Shown here: one piece after another, positions 34,455-45,800 of the stretch
How positions within the stretch are numbered: position 1 is the first letter of the stretch
Layout of the letters: each line of letters starts with the position of its first letter
Assembly (NCBI RefSeq): GCF_032118995.1
Contig: NC_092656.1
Coordinates: forward strand, 13,568,261 to 13,632,260
DNA length: 64,000 bases
Origin: Asterias amurensis
Taxonomy: Eukaryota; Echinodermata; Asteroidea; Forcipulatida; Asteriidae
Direction of reading: 5' to 3'
Position numbers and translations under genes: made by a program
Notes under the pieces: generated by a model
Told to the model about the DNA's origin: nothing
The model's database searches: none
Seen by the model: only the letters and a program-made list of their open reading frames with translations

Positions 34455-34748
34455 TTCTGTAAATAAATGCTAATATACCGGGGGCGTGATCTTGCACTTG
34501 TTACTTTCAGTACACTCTGTCCATGAGATGTTATTGATCAAACGAGGAAGGGAGCGCAAAAATAAAACCAGCGCAAATTTAGAACGCACGCGCCTAATTT
34601 TTATTCCTCCCGCGCAGTTTGCGAATAGTCCGTGCTAGTTTCTAACATGCGCGGGTTTTATTCAACAGATCAAAGTGTGAGACCAAGGCAGTTCGCAATT
34701 TTGTTTTGTAGCACATCAATGCTGCTGCCAGTGAAGGGATCCGGGAAG

Positions 34749-35420
34749 TATGGTGGCCCCGAAGGGACATCGCATAACGCAAACGTGTGCGCACACGTGT
34801 GCAATGTCGTGAAACAAATCGCGAATATGTGCGCACACGTACGCAATCTCGTGAACCAAATCGTGAATATGTGCGCACACGTATGCAATTTCGTGAACCA
34901 AATCGTGAATATGTGCGCACACGAGTGCGATTTGTTTTGCAATGTCGTGAATTTTATTGCATACCATGTTGCATACCATTAGAATGATGTCATAGTTGTG
35001 GATAATTTGTTACCGATCTAGGGAGTACTGTGGCGCTACAGCAGGCTCCCTCTGTAAAGCATGTGTATACCCAGGAACTTGGCACCAGGCCAAGGACGAC
35101 CACACGCCTCGCTTGCCTCACAACAAAGACTACTGCTGCAATGACTACCGCTTATCTCACTGTTGGAAAGAAACCCCCCAGATCATTAGACATTTTATTC
35201 AAAGGTATGCAACATGGTATGCAATAAAATTCACGACATTGCAAAACAAATCGCACATATTCACGATTTGGTTCACGAAATTGCATACGTGTGCGCACAT
35301 ATTCACGATTTAGTTCACGAGATTGCGTACGTGTGCGCACATATTCGCGATTTGTTTCACGACATTGCATACGTATGCGCACACGTTTGCGATATGCGAT
35401 TTCCCTCCAGGGCCACCATA
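34749..35420. mobile_element. Foldback element 2, same family as element 1
   Basis: It has the same ends and centre as the element at 31642, but its arms hold only three to four 42-bp units each. The flanks GGGAAG and GTGAAG look like a 6-bp target duplication with one mismatch. Confidence 0.87.
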
Positions 35421-35589
35421 GTGAAGCGTATTCGGGAAAGCGCGTGTACACGATGGCTTCCGTGTGGTACGCGAAAAAAAAATTGAAGTCAGTTCAGCCG
35501 TGTTAGACGTGCGTACGGGGAGCACCGCGCTGTTTCCGGTTTAGTTCTGAGGTATGGAGGACGAGAAGTGCACGAACAATTCTGTTTTT

Positions 35590-35935
35590 GGTATCAGATG
35601 AAAAGCAGATTTTATGGGGGGTATCAATTTTCTCCTTTTCTACTTTTCTGCTACCTGAAAAGTAGATTGAACATTTTTTTGAGAATGCATTTCTACTTTT
35701 CTACTTAGAAAAGCAGGTTTTACTTTTTCTAATATTCTGGTAGAAGAAAAGCACATGGCCACTTTTCGTCCGCCAGCATGAGATAAAGTAAAAGCTGCTT
35801 TTAGAAAAGTAGAAAAGTAGAAAATGCATTTTTACAAAACGTTCAATCTGCTTACAACTCATATAAACCCTAATAAAATCTGCTTTTCTGCTATTCTGAT
35901 CAGAAAAGCAGATGACCACTTTGCGTCCTTCATTA
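35590..35935. repeat. Repeat with TTCTACTTTTCTGCT motifs
   Basis: TACTTTTCTGCTA and its inverse recur, with AGAAAAGCAGATGACCACTT at the right end. It is related to 31127-31545. Confidence 0.5.
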
Positions 35936-36002
35936 GTTTAGGCCAAGGCTAAATGAAACTTGTTATGCATGTTTTTGTAAACACATACTTCGTATTGTTC
36001 CA

Positions 36003-36165
36003 AGAGTTTGGACACATTTGGTAATGTGAAAGACCAGTATTCACTTGGTGTATGCATAAAATAGCAACTCTGTGAAAATTTGATTACCGACGTTGCTAGA
36101 AAATAATGAAAGAAAAAAATATCATTGTTCCACAATTACTTGTGTGCTTTCATTTGGTTTCGATG
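36003..36165 (-). mobile_element. MITE family A, partial
   Basis: The left third only, with TTCACTTGGTGTATGC and the GTGAAAATTTG block. Confidence 0.7.
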
Positions 36166-36523
36166 GTCCGGAATAACAGACAGTCATCTGCGAAAGAAGA
36201 GTTTGATGGTGGGACTACAACCAAGGCGGTTGGTTTATTGAATTTGATGTTTTTTTTATTTTATTTTTTCATTTGCCAATACTGAAATAAATGTCTAAAC
36301 ACATTACCAAGAGTCAATAAACATTTTGACAGTGACCATAAACTTGGCCGACCGTGTTAGTTCGCAAGGTTCGGATAGCTTGTGCAGCGATTACAAACTT
36401 CTAGTATAATGCCCCTATACACATGGAGGTAGACTACCTCCAAGTCCACGTTAAGCATCACATTTATAGCCCAGGCTAAACCTGTTCGTGAACAGTTTTC
36501 TGACGCAGATTATTGTTGTTTAA

Positions 36524-36900
36524 AGCCAGTGGACACTTGGTAATTTACTCAAAACAATTATTAGCATAAAACCTTTCTTGGTGACGAGTAATGGGGAGAG
36601 GTTGATGGTATAAAACCTTGTAAGAAACAGCTCCCTCTGAAGTGCCATAGTTTTCGAGAAAGAAGTAATTTTCCACGAATTTGATTTCAAGACCTCAAGT
36701 TTAGAACTTGAGGTTTCGAAATCAACCATCTAAACGCACAGAACTTCGTGTGACAAGGGTGTTTTTTCTTTCATTATTATCTCGCAAGTTCGATGACCGA
36801 TTGAGCTCAAATTTTCACAGGATCATTATTTTATGCATATGTTGAGATACACCAACTGTGAAGGCTAGTCTTTGACAATTACCAATTGTGTCCACTGGCT
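36524..36900 (+). mobile_element. MITE family A, full length
   Basis: TTAA lies at 36520-36523 and 36901-36904. The termini read AGCCAGTGGACACTTGG. Nothing recognised follows until 37560. Confidence 0.9.
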
Positions 36901-37559
36901 TTAAGTGACACCACCCGTCGCAAAACAAAGGGTTGACGAGGGTCTGGGTTTGCCGCGCCCGCCCGGCTCATAAAACCACACACCCAAAAACAAAACGCCA
37001 ACGGATCAATGATTATAGTTTCATCAAAGGCTGTTTAGCAAATTTATATGATAAGAACAAATTGATGACTGAAAATTACGGTAAATTTTATCTTTTAGCT
37101 TGTAACCAGTTTCTGCTATAGCAATATTTTTGTCCGGTAGCAAGTTGTGCTTAGTAGGCTTTATGAAATTATGCCCATGGGCGAAAAAGCTGTCGAACAC
37201 TTTCTTGACCAAATGTCTGTAATTACAGCTGGCTGTTTCTGTTAGCAATACTTTTCTGTTGGGGCTCGCTATAGTTCTGCCTATACCGTAAGCATACTGA
37301 ACTTAAGCAACAAATCGGTGGTACGGAAGTTCTATCGCAACGTCACAGCACGAGATTTTGCCAACCGAGGGGGCAGTTCTCCGGAAGTTCCGCCCAATTT
37401 CATGCTTACCGCCGATTTCTGCTCCTCAATCACCGTTATCCGCTCATTGTGCGCCTTGGGTGCATACACTACTCATGTATGTTTGTGCGCTTATAGGTTT
37501 TCTTGGTCAAATTCGACAAATGAGCAGCCAATTTCATTTTCATTTTTATGCAACTTATA

Positions 37560-37659
37560 CGACCAATTGAGCTCAATTTTTCACATGTTTGTTATTTTAT
37601 GCATTATGTTGAGATACACCAAGAGAGAAGACTGGTCTTTGATTACCAAAGGTGTCCAG
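37560..37659 (+). mobile_element. MITE family A, right-end fragment
   Basis: GACCAATTGAGCTCAATTTT to GGTGTCCAGG, directly abutting a family H repeat. Confidence 0.65.
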
Positions 37660-37660
37660 G

Positions 37661-37805
37661 GGTCGATTTCACAAAGAGTTAGGACTAGTCCTAACTAAGG
37701 ACTAGTCCTAGGAGATACAAATTGCATGGATAGTCCTTAGTTAGGACGAGTAACTGGTGCTAACTCGAGATTAGACTAGTCCTAACTCTTTGTGAAATCC
37801 ACCCC
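37661..37805. repeat. Family H repeat, best copy
   Basis: GGTCGATTTCACAAAGAGTT at the left is mirrored by AACTCTTTGTGAAATCCACC at the right, with AGGACTAGTCCTA inside. Confidence 0.82.
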
Positions 37806-37873
37806 AGTGTATTTTACATTGGCTGAAGGAGGGTGATTTAAATGAGGGCGCTAGACAGAAGAAGTTCTTAACA

Positions 37874-38118
37874 GTACATGTAATTGGTCGTCAAAGTTGC
37901 GGGATAAAAATGGAAGAAAAAACACCCTTGTCACCCGAAGTTGTGTGCTGGCTTGATTTCGAGATCTCAAAATATAATTCTGAGGTCTCGAAATCAACGT
38001 GGTAAATTACTTCTTTCTCGATTACTACGTCACTTCAGAAAAAGCTGTTTCTCACGATGTTTTATACTATCATGGATGATAATTTATTCCTCCTTGATAC
38101 TATCAACCTCTCCCCATT
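37874..38118 (-). mobile_element. MITE family A, partial
   Basis: The central part with GAGATCTCA/TGAGGTCTC arms. The right end is interrupted by a short duplication of TACTATCA. Confidence 0.7.
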
Positions 38119-38139
38119 GCGGTTTCCTCTCTCTCCAGT

Positions 38140-40449
38140 TGTTATACTGCGTTTTCAAATTTAGAATCCGGCCATTCAATTTCGTTTTGAGTCGAGTTAA
38201 ATTCCTTTAGCACTCTGTTCAGTTCAGCGTATATCGTCATTCTTTTTCGTGACACACACGCCTCAGGAAGCGTCTGCGAATTTGAATGCTGATTTTATGA
38301 ATTGCTAAATTGAATGATTATTTTGTTAAATCGAACGACGCAACATTACATTTCGTTTTGACTATAAATCATAAAACGAAATCGAATGACCCTTTTTAGT
38401 AGAATAGCTTGGTGGTTAAATTGGCTCAGTTGCCGAAATTGACCGAGAAAACCTATATTATTATTGTTATTAATAATTGTTATCTCTCCGGTTACTGTTC
38501 AAGAGCCGAGTTTCTGCGCTAGATAAGCTAAGACCGCCTAACATTATTAGTAATAATAATATGGAGTAAAACGCCTGCCTGCGCACAAACAAATTCAACG
38601 TATTTTTAAAACATAGTGTAACATTGTTTACAAACTATGGCTATCTGTTTTTGATTTGCAGTTATGGCTTTCCTTATGTGTCCCATCCCAAGACATTGGG
38701 TGCGCCGTTGACAATCGCTCCCCGTAATTAGAGCATTCACCTTGAATTATAGGTGAGGCATTCAAGAGCGTCATTGGTTTACTAAGTATGGAGGTAGAAT
38801 TCTTCCTCCATACCTAGTTGAAGCTTATCTGCACATCCCAGCGGTCGTTATGGGTGCACCCATGTCCCTGAGAGAATGGCTCCACTGCTTGCAATGTGAA
38901 CCTATTTTTGCTTCGTTCCTCTTGAGAAAGGTGGACAATGAGAGTTGTTACGTAAGATAAACTGATCTCACATCAGTTAAGCCAGTCTCTTGTGTGTCTA
39001 AGGCATTTGCATAAAGTACTTATAGGAGGCCAGATCAGTACGTGTATGTTCACGGGGTGTGTGGTGTGTACGACCGTACCTCCATGGCACGACCATGTAC
39101 GACCGTGTGGCAATGATGAAGTTCGAATAATGAACAAGTCTGACAGATGGATCGACTGACTCTACATTGCCATGCTGAAAATTGGTGTCAAAGACCTTAA
39201 TTGCTCCCTGTCATAACTTTTGCGACTAGAAAGTTGCAGGTTGCAGGGAATCAGTTAAAGTGATGGGTAAGTTACACCATACAGAGAGGTTTTTCACCAC
39301 TGGTAACAACTTTTAAACCATGTATGATCCCTAGTTGAAAAGGGTGTCACTCGCCATTATATTTTACTTAAATCGTCGTTGTTGGCTACCGTAAATACAT
39401 ACATTAATTCGTATAACAAAATAGTTTGCTTTTTATAATACCCATATCGAAGTTACAACAATGTACAAGCATGGAGGTAGGTAGGCAAGATTTGAAGTGT
39501 TGTAATTTTGATGTTTTCGATCTCTGCCAATAAGTTCAGCACTCTAATACCGAGGTCAAAATGCCATGTTCTTCTGCATTTATTCATCACCTTTTCTATT
39601 TATCAATGTCCATGATCTGAAACGAATGCGTGATAATGTGGATCCATAAACTGTTTATCTAAAATATGGGCACAGTTATGTCAAAGTCGTCAAGCATTTT
39701 CTTGAATATAAACGCAACCAGCCAAAAGTCGCGTGTTCTGGGTCTTGGTTTCTTGCTTTATAGTTTCGCTTATTAGCAAACAATATAGTTGTTGAGGAAA
39801 TTTGTTGCTGAAACGGCTCCATGAAATTTCGTGCTGTTCGCATAGTGCTAAAAACAATTTCATTTGGAAACCGGCTTGGAACATTAATGTTGTCACTCTT
39901 GACGGATTTGGGAACAGTTCGGTGGTAAATCATTAACTGCATGGGTTTCCCTCATGATCGTTTTCACTGTATCATGATGAGGTATAGGTCATACATACAT
40001 ACACGAGCAACTTTGCAGTTGGCACTCTGATCTTTAAAACATGAAGTTTTAAATTTCCCAATAAAATGTTTCTATTGGTGTATGAGACCATTGAGGTAAA
40101 TGGAACATTTCTACCTCTTGGCGGGACGTTTCTGGACACCTCAGTTCCTAATTTACGGGCCGCACGTGTAATAACGTAGTTTTGGCATGACCGAGGTATC
40201 GGGGCTTCGCTTATAAAGTGTTGCCCAAAACAATTAAAATCATTCATCGAGTCTATTATTGGCCTAATCGAAGAATACAGTTGGGCTTAGTAAAGTTGAT
40301 AATACCAACAAGTCAGCGAATAAGCTCATCAAGCGACTCCATAACTCAAACCTTGTTAGGTTTAAATTACTCTATCGGAATAAATCACATAGGCCTACCT
40401 CTTGCCAATAATTGCATAAAAACACTAATCTTTTTAAAATCATGTTGTG
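38140..40449. other. No gene or clear repeat seen
   Basis: Only short ORFs without recognisable motifs are present. Microsatellite-like TTATTATTGTTATTAATAAT occurs near 38455. No splice-compatible coding block was recognised. Confidence 0.45.
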
Positions 40450-40545
40450 CATGGGATATGTAATTTCTCCCCATTACTCGTAATCAAAAACGGTTTTATG
40501 ATAAAAAAAATATTTTGATTAATTACCAATGTAGTGTCCACCGCT
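40450..40545 (-). mobile_element. MITE family A, right-end fragment
   Basis: It runs from CTCCCCATTACTCGTAA to GTGTCCACCG, with TTAA at 40546-40549. Confidence 0.7.
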
Positions 40546-40801
40546 TTAATGACGAACAATTTTCTAACGTTCTCGTTCACGTTGCTCGGGAACTCAGAAG
40601 CGTGTCACTAAACCTCCATAATATTGCCCGCTAAGAGTGAACAGCACCTGTGGGTGCACCCCGCTAGATAAACCCCCATATAGCATACCGTGCAAAATTC
40701 TAAATAACAAAATTAAATTTAAAAAACACAAAAAATACATAGAAGTCTCACAGCTTTTAAGAATTAAGGGGATAGTATGTAAAGGGGAATGGACGATAAA
40801 G

Positions 40802-40855
40802 TGTAGATTCGTGAATAAAATGTATTGCCGAAGGCGAGTACATTCACGAATCTAC
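40802..40855. repeat. Small hairpin
   Basis: GTAGATTCGTGAATAAAATG pairs with CATTCACGAATCTAC around a CCGAAGG loop. Nothing else is recognised from 40550 to 41230. Confidence 0.7.
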
Positions 40856-41235
40856 TTTTAAGAGTCTATTCTCTGACTTAATCTATTTCCTTCATTGGGT
40901 ACAGTTTCAATGAATTAGGTTTCTCAGTAGTTACAACACTAGTCTATCTAATTTCGTATACGTTAACAAACGACGGTTGGTCTCATTTTATAAATATTTT
41001 ACAACATAAAGAGGCATTCTTTAGTGCTTGCATTGCAACATTATCGAGTATAGTTTGCTCAGCTAACAACAAATTGTGTTACTAAAGTGAATTTTCTAAA
41101 CTGGAAACAGTTTTTGAAAATTGAAAGATAACATAATATTCAGCTTGCCAATGGTTTGTTGCCCTTCATCATATCTTTCAGAAGTTTCAAGTTGAACTTT
41201 TGTTACTTTTGTTACTTTTGTAAAGCGTTACTTAA

Positions 41236-41610
41236 AGGCAGTGGACACTATTGGTAATTACTCAACATAATTTTTAGCATAACACCTTTCTTGGTGACGA
41301 GTAATGGGGAGAGATTGATGGTATAACACATTGTAAGAAACGGCTCCCTCTGAAGTGCCGTAGTTTTCGAGAAAGAAGTAATTTTCCACGAATTTGATTT
41401 CGAGACCTCAGGTTTAGAACTTGAGGTCTAGAAATCAACCATCTAAACGCACTTAAGTTCGTGTGACATGGGTGTTTTTTTTTCTTTCATTATTATCTCG
41501 CAAGTTCGATGACCGATTGAGCTCATATTTTCACATATTTGTTATTTTATGTTGAGATACACCAACTGTGAAGGCTAGTCTTTGACAATTACCAATAGTG
41601 TCCACTGCCT
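41236..41610 (+). mobile_element. MITE family A, full length
   Basis: TTAA lies at 41232-41235 and 41611-41614. Its right end coincides with the left border of duplication unit A. Confidence 0.9.
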
Positions 41611-41948
41611 TTAACGCTTCTCAGATTCAAGTTTTAGGGAAAAGAAAATGGTAACTTTTTACCTTACCACGTCACTTCGAAGTGAGATGTTTTTCGAAAT
41701 GCTTTATATACTATCAAAAGCTGCTTTTAACCAAATGTTTCTATTGCCATTGTTTATCAAACGTACATTCTCATCAGTATATGGCCGAACCCTGAAACAT
41801 TTCAAAATGTCGGGAACACTTTCAAAAAAGGACGGAGAGATTCATTTTTGAGTAAAAATAGGCTTAGTTTTTTTTTTGTTTTTTTTTTTTTAAGTTCACT
41901 GCGAACAGCATCCCTGCCAGTTTTTGATGAGGGACTTCTGTCTCTTAA

Positions 41949-42311
41949 AGATGCTATGTAAGATTTTTGGCCCCAAACAAAAATAGATTAGTGTTTTGAG
42001 TGAATGTTATTTCAAAGAGTATCACCCGCTCTAACGAAAACAGTTTAACTTTTACTTTTAATGGTCAGGAACCATGACAAAAATTTAAAACGTTTCTTAT
42101 AAAACACATAATAATTGGTCACGTGATATATTGTTGGGATCCCGAAAAAAAAAATTGAGCACTTTATTTCACCGCTACTAATAATTGGCAGACTTTTTCG
42201 AGCAATGGCTCAAATGAAAGCTTGTAACTTTCTCGACCCCCATCAAAATACATAATTAATTTTAAATCAAAATTTTGGGGTCAAATCGGACAAAAATCTG
42301 ACATAGCATCT
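41949..42311. mobile_element. MITE family F with proven TTAA target
   Basis: The ends AGATGCTATGT / ACATAGCATCT lie between TTAA at 41945-41948 and 42312-42315. The paralogous unit B has a single TTAA at 53480-53483 in the same sequence context, a clean empty site. Confidence 0.92.
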
Positions 42312-42708
42312 TTAAATAATGCAGGGGTGCTGACGGGACCAATGCTTTTGCTTATCCTAAGAATCTTCAGTTCGTTAAACACATTATCATAATTATTGTC
42401 AAATTTATTCTCTTACATTTCATCCCTATCCTCTGTTTCTCTCCTTATAGTCTTGTTCCTCACTCTTCAAGGATCTGATGACTTCAAGTTGTAACAACGC
42501 CAAAGACGTCACTCCGTCTCAATACTCATCTAAACAACTTTCAGGGTCTGCTGAAAAATAATTTTGAGGGACACGGACAGGGAGACGCCCATCCGATCCA
42601 AAAGATCCACCTTTATAGGACCGGGAAGAACTATACACTGTATCGGCTTACAGGGCCGTATTCCCAATTTAAACCTGTTAAAAGTGAATCCACTGACTAA
42701 TGGTCAAA

Positions 42709-42814
42709 ATGTCATTCTTAGCAACCACTCGATCGATGTTCAGCTTCGTTTTGGTACTCTACCTTTTTGGCTTTGCTATGATGATATCTCGATGGATGGC
42801 AGTGGAACAAACAG
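42709..42814 (+). CDS. Sulfotransferase A exon 1 (membrane anchor)
   Basis: MSFLATTRSMFSFVLVLYLF continues to RWMAVEQT. The donor is ACAG|GTGAAT, phase 1. A possible 5' UTR acceptor (AACTTTCAG) lies near 42545. Confidence 0.88.
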
Positions 42815-45800
42815 GTGAATGGAATGTCAAACCATTATTTAAAGGCAGTAAATTAATCAAAATCATTATTAGAATAAAACCTTACTTGGTAACGAGTATA
42901 GAGAGCTGTTGATAGTGTAAAACAATGTGAGAAACTGCTCCCTTTATAGTAACGTAGTTTTCGAGAAAGAAGTAATTTTCCCAGAATTTGATTTCGAGAC
43001 ATCAGAATTAGATTTTGAGGTCTCGAAATCAAGCATCTGAGAGCACACAACTTCGTGTGATAAGGTGTTTTTTCTTTCATGGTTGTCTCGCAACTTGGAC
43101 GACCAATTGAGCTCAAACTTTCACAGGTTTGTTACGTTATGCTTATGTTAAGATACACCAAGTGATGAGAAGACTGGTCTTTGACAATAACCAACAGTGT
43201 CCAGTGTTTGTGTGTTCATTTCTTTCCCTCTGCCTGTCTTTATTTATTTATTTTTATACCACAGTAGCCCATACCCCTGTCACTGAATCAAGCAATTTTC
43301 AAAATTTATAAAATGCCTGCCTGTGCTTGAAAAAAACTGAAAAAAAACTACTGAAACTGAAAACTACTTTTATCATCAAAAGGCATGATCCTATCACTAT
43401 CTGTCACCCTAGTATAGTCTGAACAATATTCTGCATGACTGTGTTTGTTCGACGGGGAAATCGCCCCTCTTGGTTTAATAATACCACCCCCCCCCCCCCC
43501 CCCATGTTGTTGCCCCAAAAGAAAAACATGTCCACGTTTATGCCACCGGGGTGAATGTATGAAATGCTAACATAGCATCTTGTCTTGCTCCTTTTTTAGT
43601 TTTTGAAGATGAATATGAACCGCTGAGAGAACGACGTGGTGCTGTAGAATCTATATCAGTACCATTACTGAACATCAATGCACAGGTAATACCATGTATA
43701 GGCCCACACAAATAATTTATATAGTGTTCTCGAAATAACAGCTCTAGATAAAATTATGCCTCCTTGACCTATTTGGACTCTGAGATAATTTACTGCAGGA
43801 TGACGACATCACAAACGTAAGATGACGAGGTATTTCGGAGGTAATTCATCTCGGGATGAAGAGTCTTGAGTCTTGAGTCTTAAGTTGACGTACTCTCCTA
43901 AAAGCATTGCTGCTGTCTGGAGAGGGTGGGTTGCAAAATCCATTTGTACTTTGTGCTCAAGACTTCTTTGAGTTAGATATTCTGCGTGTATCTCAGGATG
44001 TGGACATAATGAAAGGGAGATGTCGACATAATGAAAATAGCATGTCTACATAACGAAAGCAGCATGTCGACTTAATACAAGTAGCATTTCGACATAGTGA
44101 AAGTATGATTTCGATATAATGGATGAAGGATGTCGACATAGTTAAAGTAGGATGATGACATGTCGATATAATGAAAGTAGGGTGTCCACATAGTGAAAGT
44201 ATGATGTCGACATTGAAAGTAGGCTGTCGACATATATGATACTGAACAGTTTGTTCTCGTTTCATAACCATCCTGTTATTGGCACTATTGTGCTGTTGGG
44301 TGTGTTATAAATAAAGAAAGAAAACAAATCATGAAAGTAGGGTGTCGACTTCCCTAAATATTGTTCTCCGGTTAGTTACATTCTGAACACACGATGTCGA
44401 CTTGCCGAGGTTCTTTATCTGTAGATTTCCCCCATCCTGATGATGGGATGACGATCTTTTTTTATGATGTCGATACCTTAAAAGTATAGGTTGCGAACGT
44501 CTTCTCGGGATTAAATATTGTGTGATGATTACATCCTGAAAGCGAAGATGTATTCTTTAGCTAATTAGCTCGTGGCTAATACGGGTATTACTTTTATGGA
44601 TACTGCTGTGGAAAACGCCTTCCTACTTTTAGAATGTCGACATCCCGAGATACGTGTTATTGGATAAACTGCCTGTCCTGGTCAAGAGTGAGCATGCGAG
44701 TGCGAAGCCTTGACGGCATGGGTCAGGGCCCGCTTAAGGGCCCGGAAAAAAATTTGCATTCCAGATGCTCTGTGGTGCAATTAGACCCATATAAGAGGCA
44801 TACAGAATGGAACACAACATAAAGCCTTTAAAATGTGAACAGCTAAGTACCTTTTGGGTTAACAGCATCAAGTTCAGGTGCGGATCTATGAAAAACGTTT
44901 TAGGGGGCAAATCTATCAAAGAGTGAGCATAAGAGCGTGAAGCCTTTACGGCCTGGGTCTGGGCCCGCTGAAGGGCTCGAAAAAAATTTGAATTCTACAT
45001 GCTCTGTGGTGCAATCTTAGGCCAATTAGAGACCTAATGGCAAACGAAACAGAACAATAAGCCTTCAAAATTTGAGCAGTAGAATTTGGGCCTTTACGGA
45101 CTTTGACAATACTTGAACTTTCACTATTAACAAAACGAAAAGATGGGTATGTGTAGTGGATTGTTTGCAATGTTTGTACGCAAGGTTTACGGGAATACAA
45201 AAACATATCAGAAACGTTTCAATTGAATATGGTGTATAATGAATCACGTGCGGACTTGCCTGGGTAAAACAAAAAAAAAGTATGGAGATGACACGCACGT
45301 ATGGAGATGACACGCACGTACGTGCCTTTCTAAGACACGCGAGTTAACAAGACTGGGCAACATTGTGCCCCCCCCCCCCCCAGGATTGATGGCAATGACG
45401 GGGCACAGGGTTTGGGGCACAGGGTTTGGTCTTACACAGTGTAAAGCATGAGTTTCATGATTAAGGCGTTTAAAAGACACGGGGAACATTTTGATATTGT
45501 GTGTGTCCCCCCCCCACCCTTTGAAAATTGGGTTGGGTGGGGGTGGGGACACGTCCCTTCCACTCTTTCAAGGGGAGGTGCAAACTGTCAACCATGAAGC
45601 CTGCGTGTGAGAAGCCTTTTATGGCGCGGGGTGCGGGTCCATGGATTTATGCCCATGGTGGGACACAGTGTTTCGTCTTACACAGTGCAAAACCGTTGGC
45701 TTCATGATAAAGGTGGTCAAAAAGATGGGGGGCATGATATTGTGCCCCCCCTGATTGACGCCCATGATTCTAACAATTATTTTGAGTGCCCAGTGCATTT

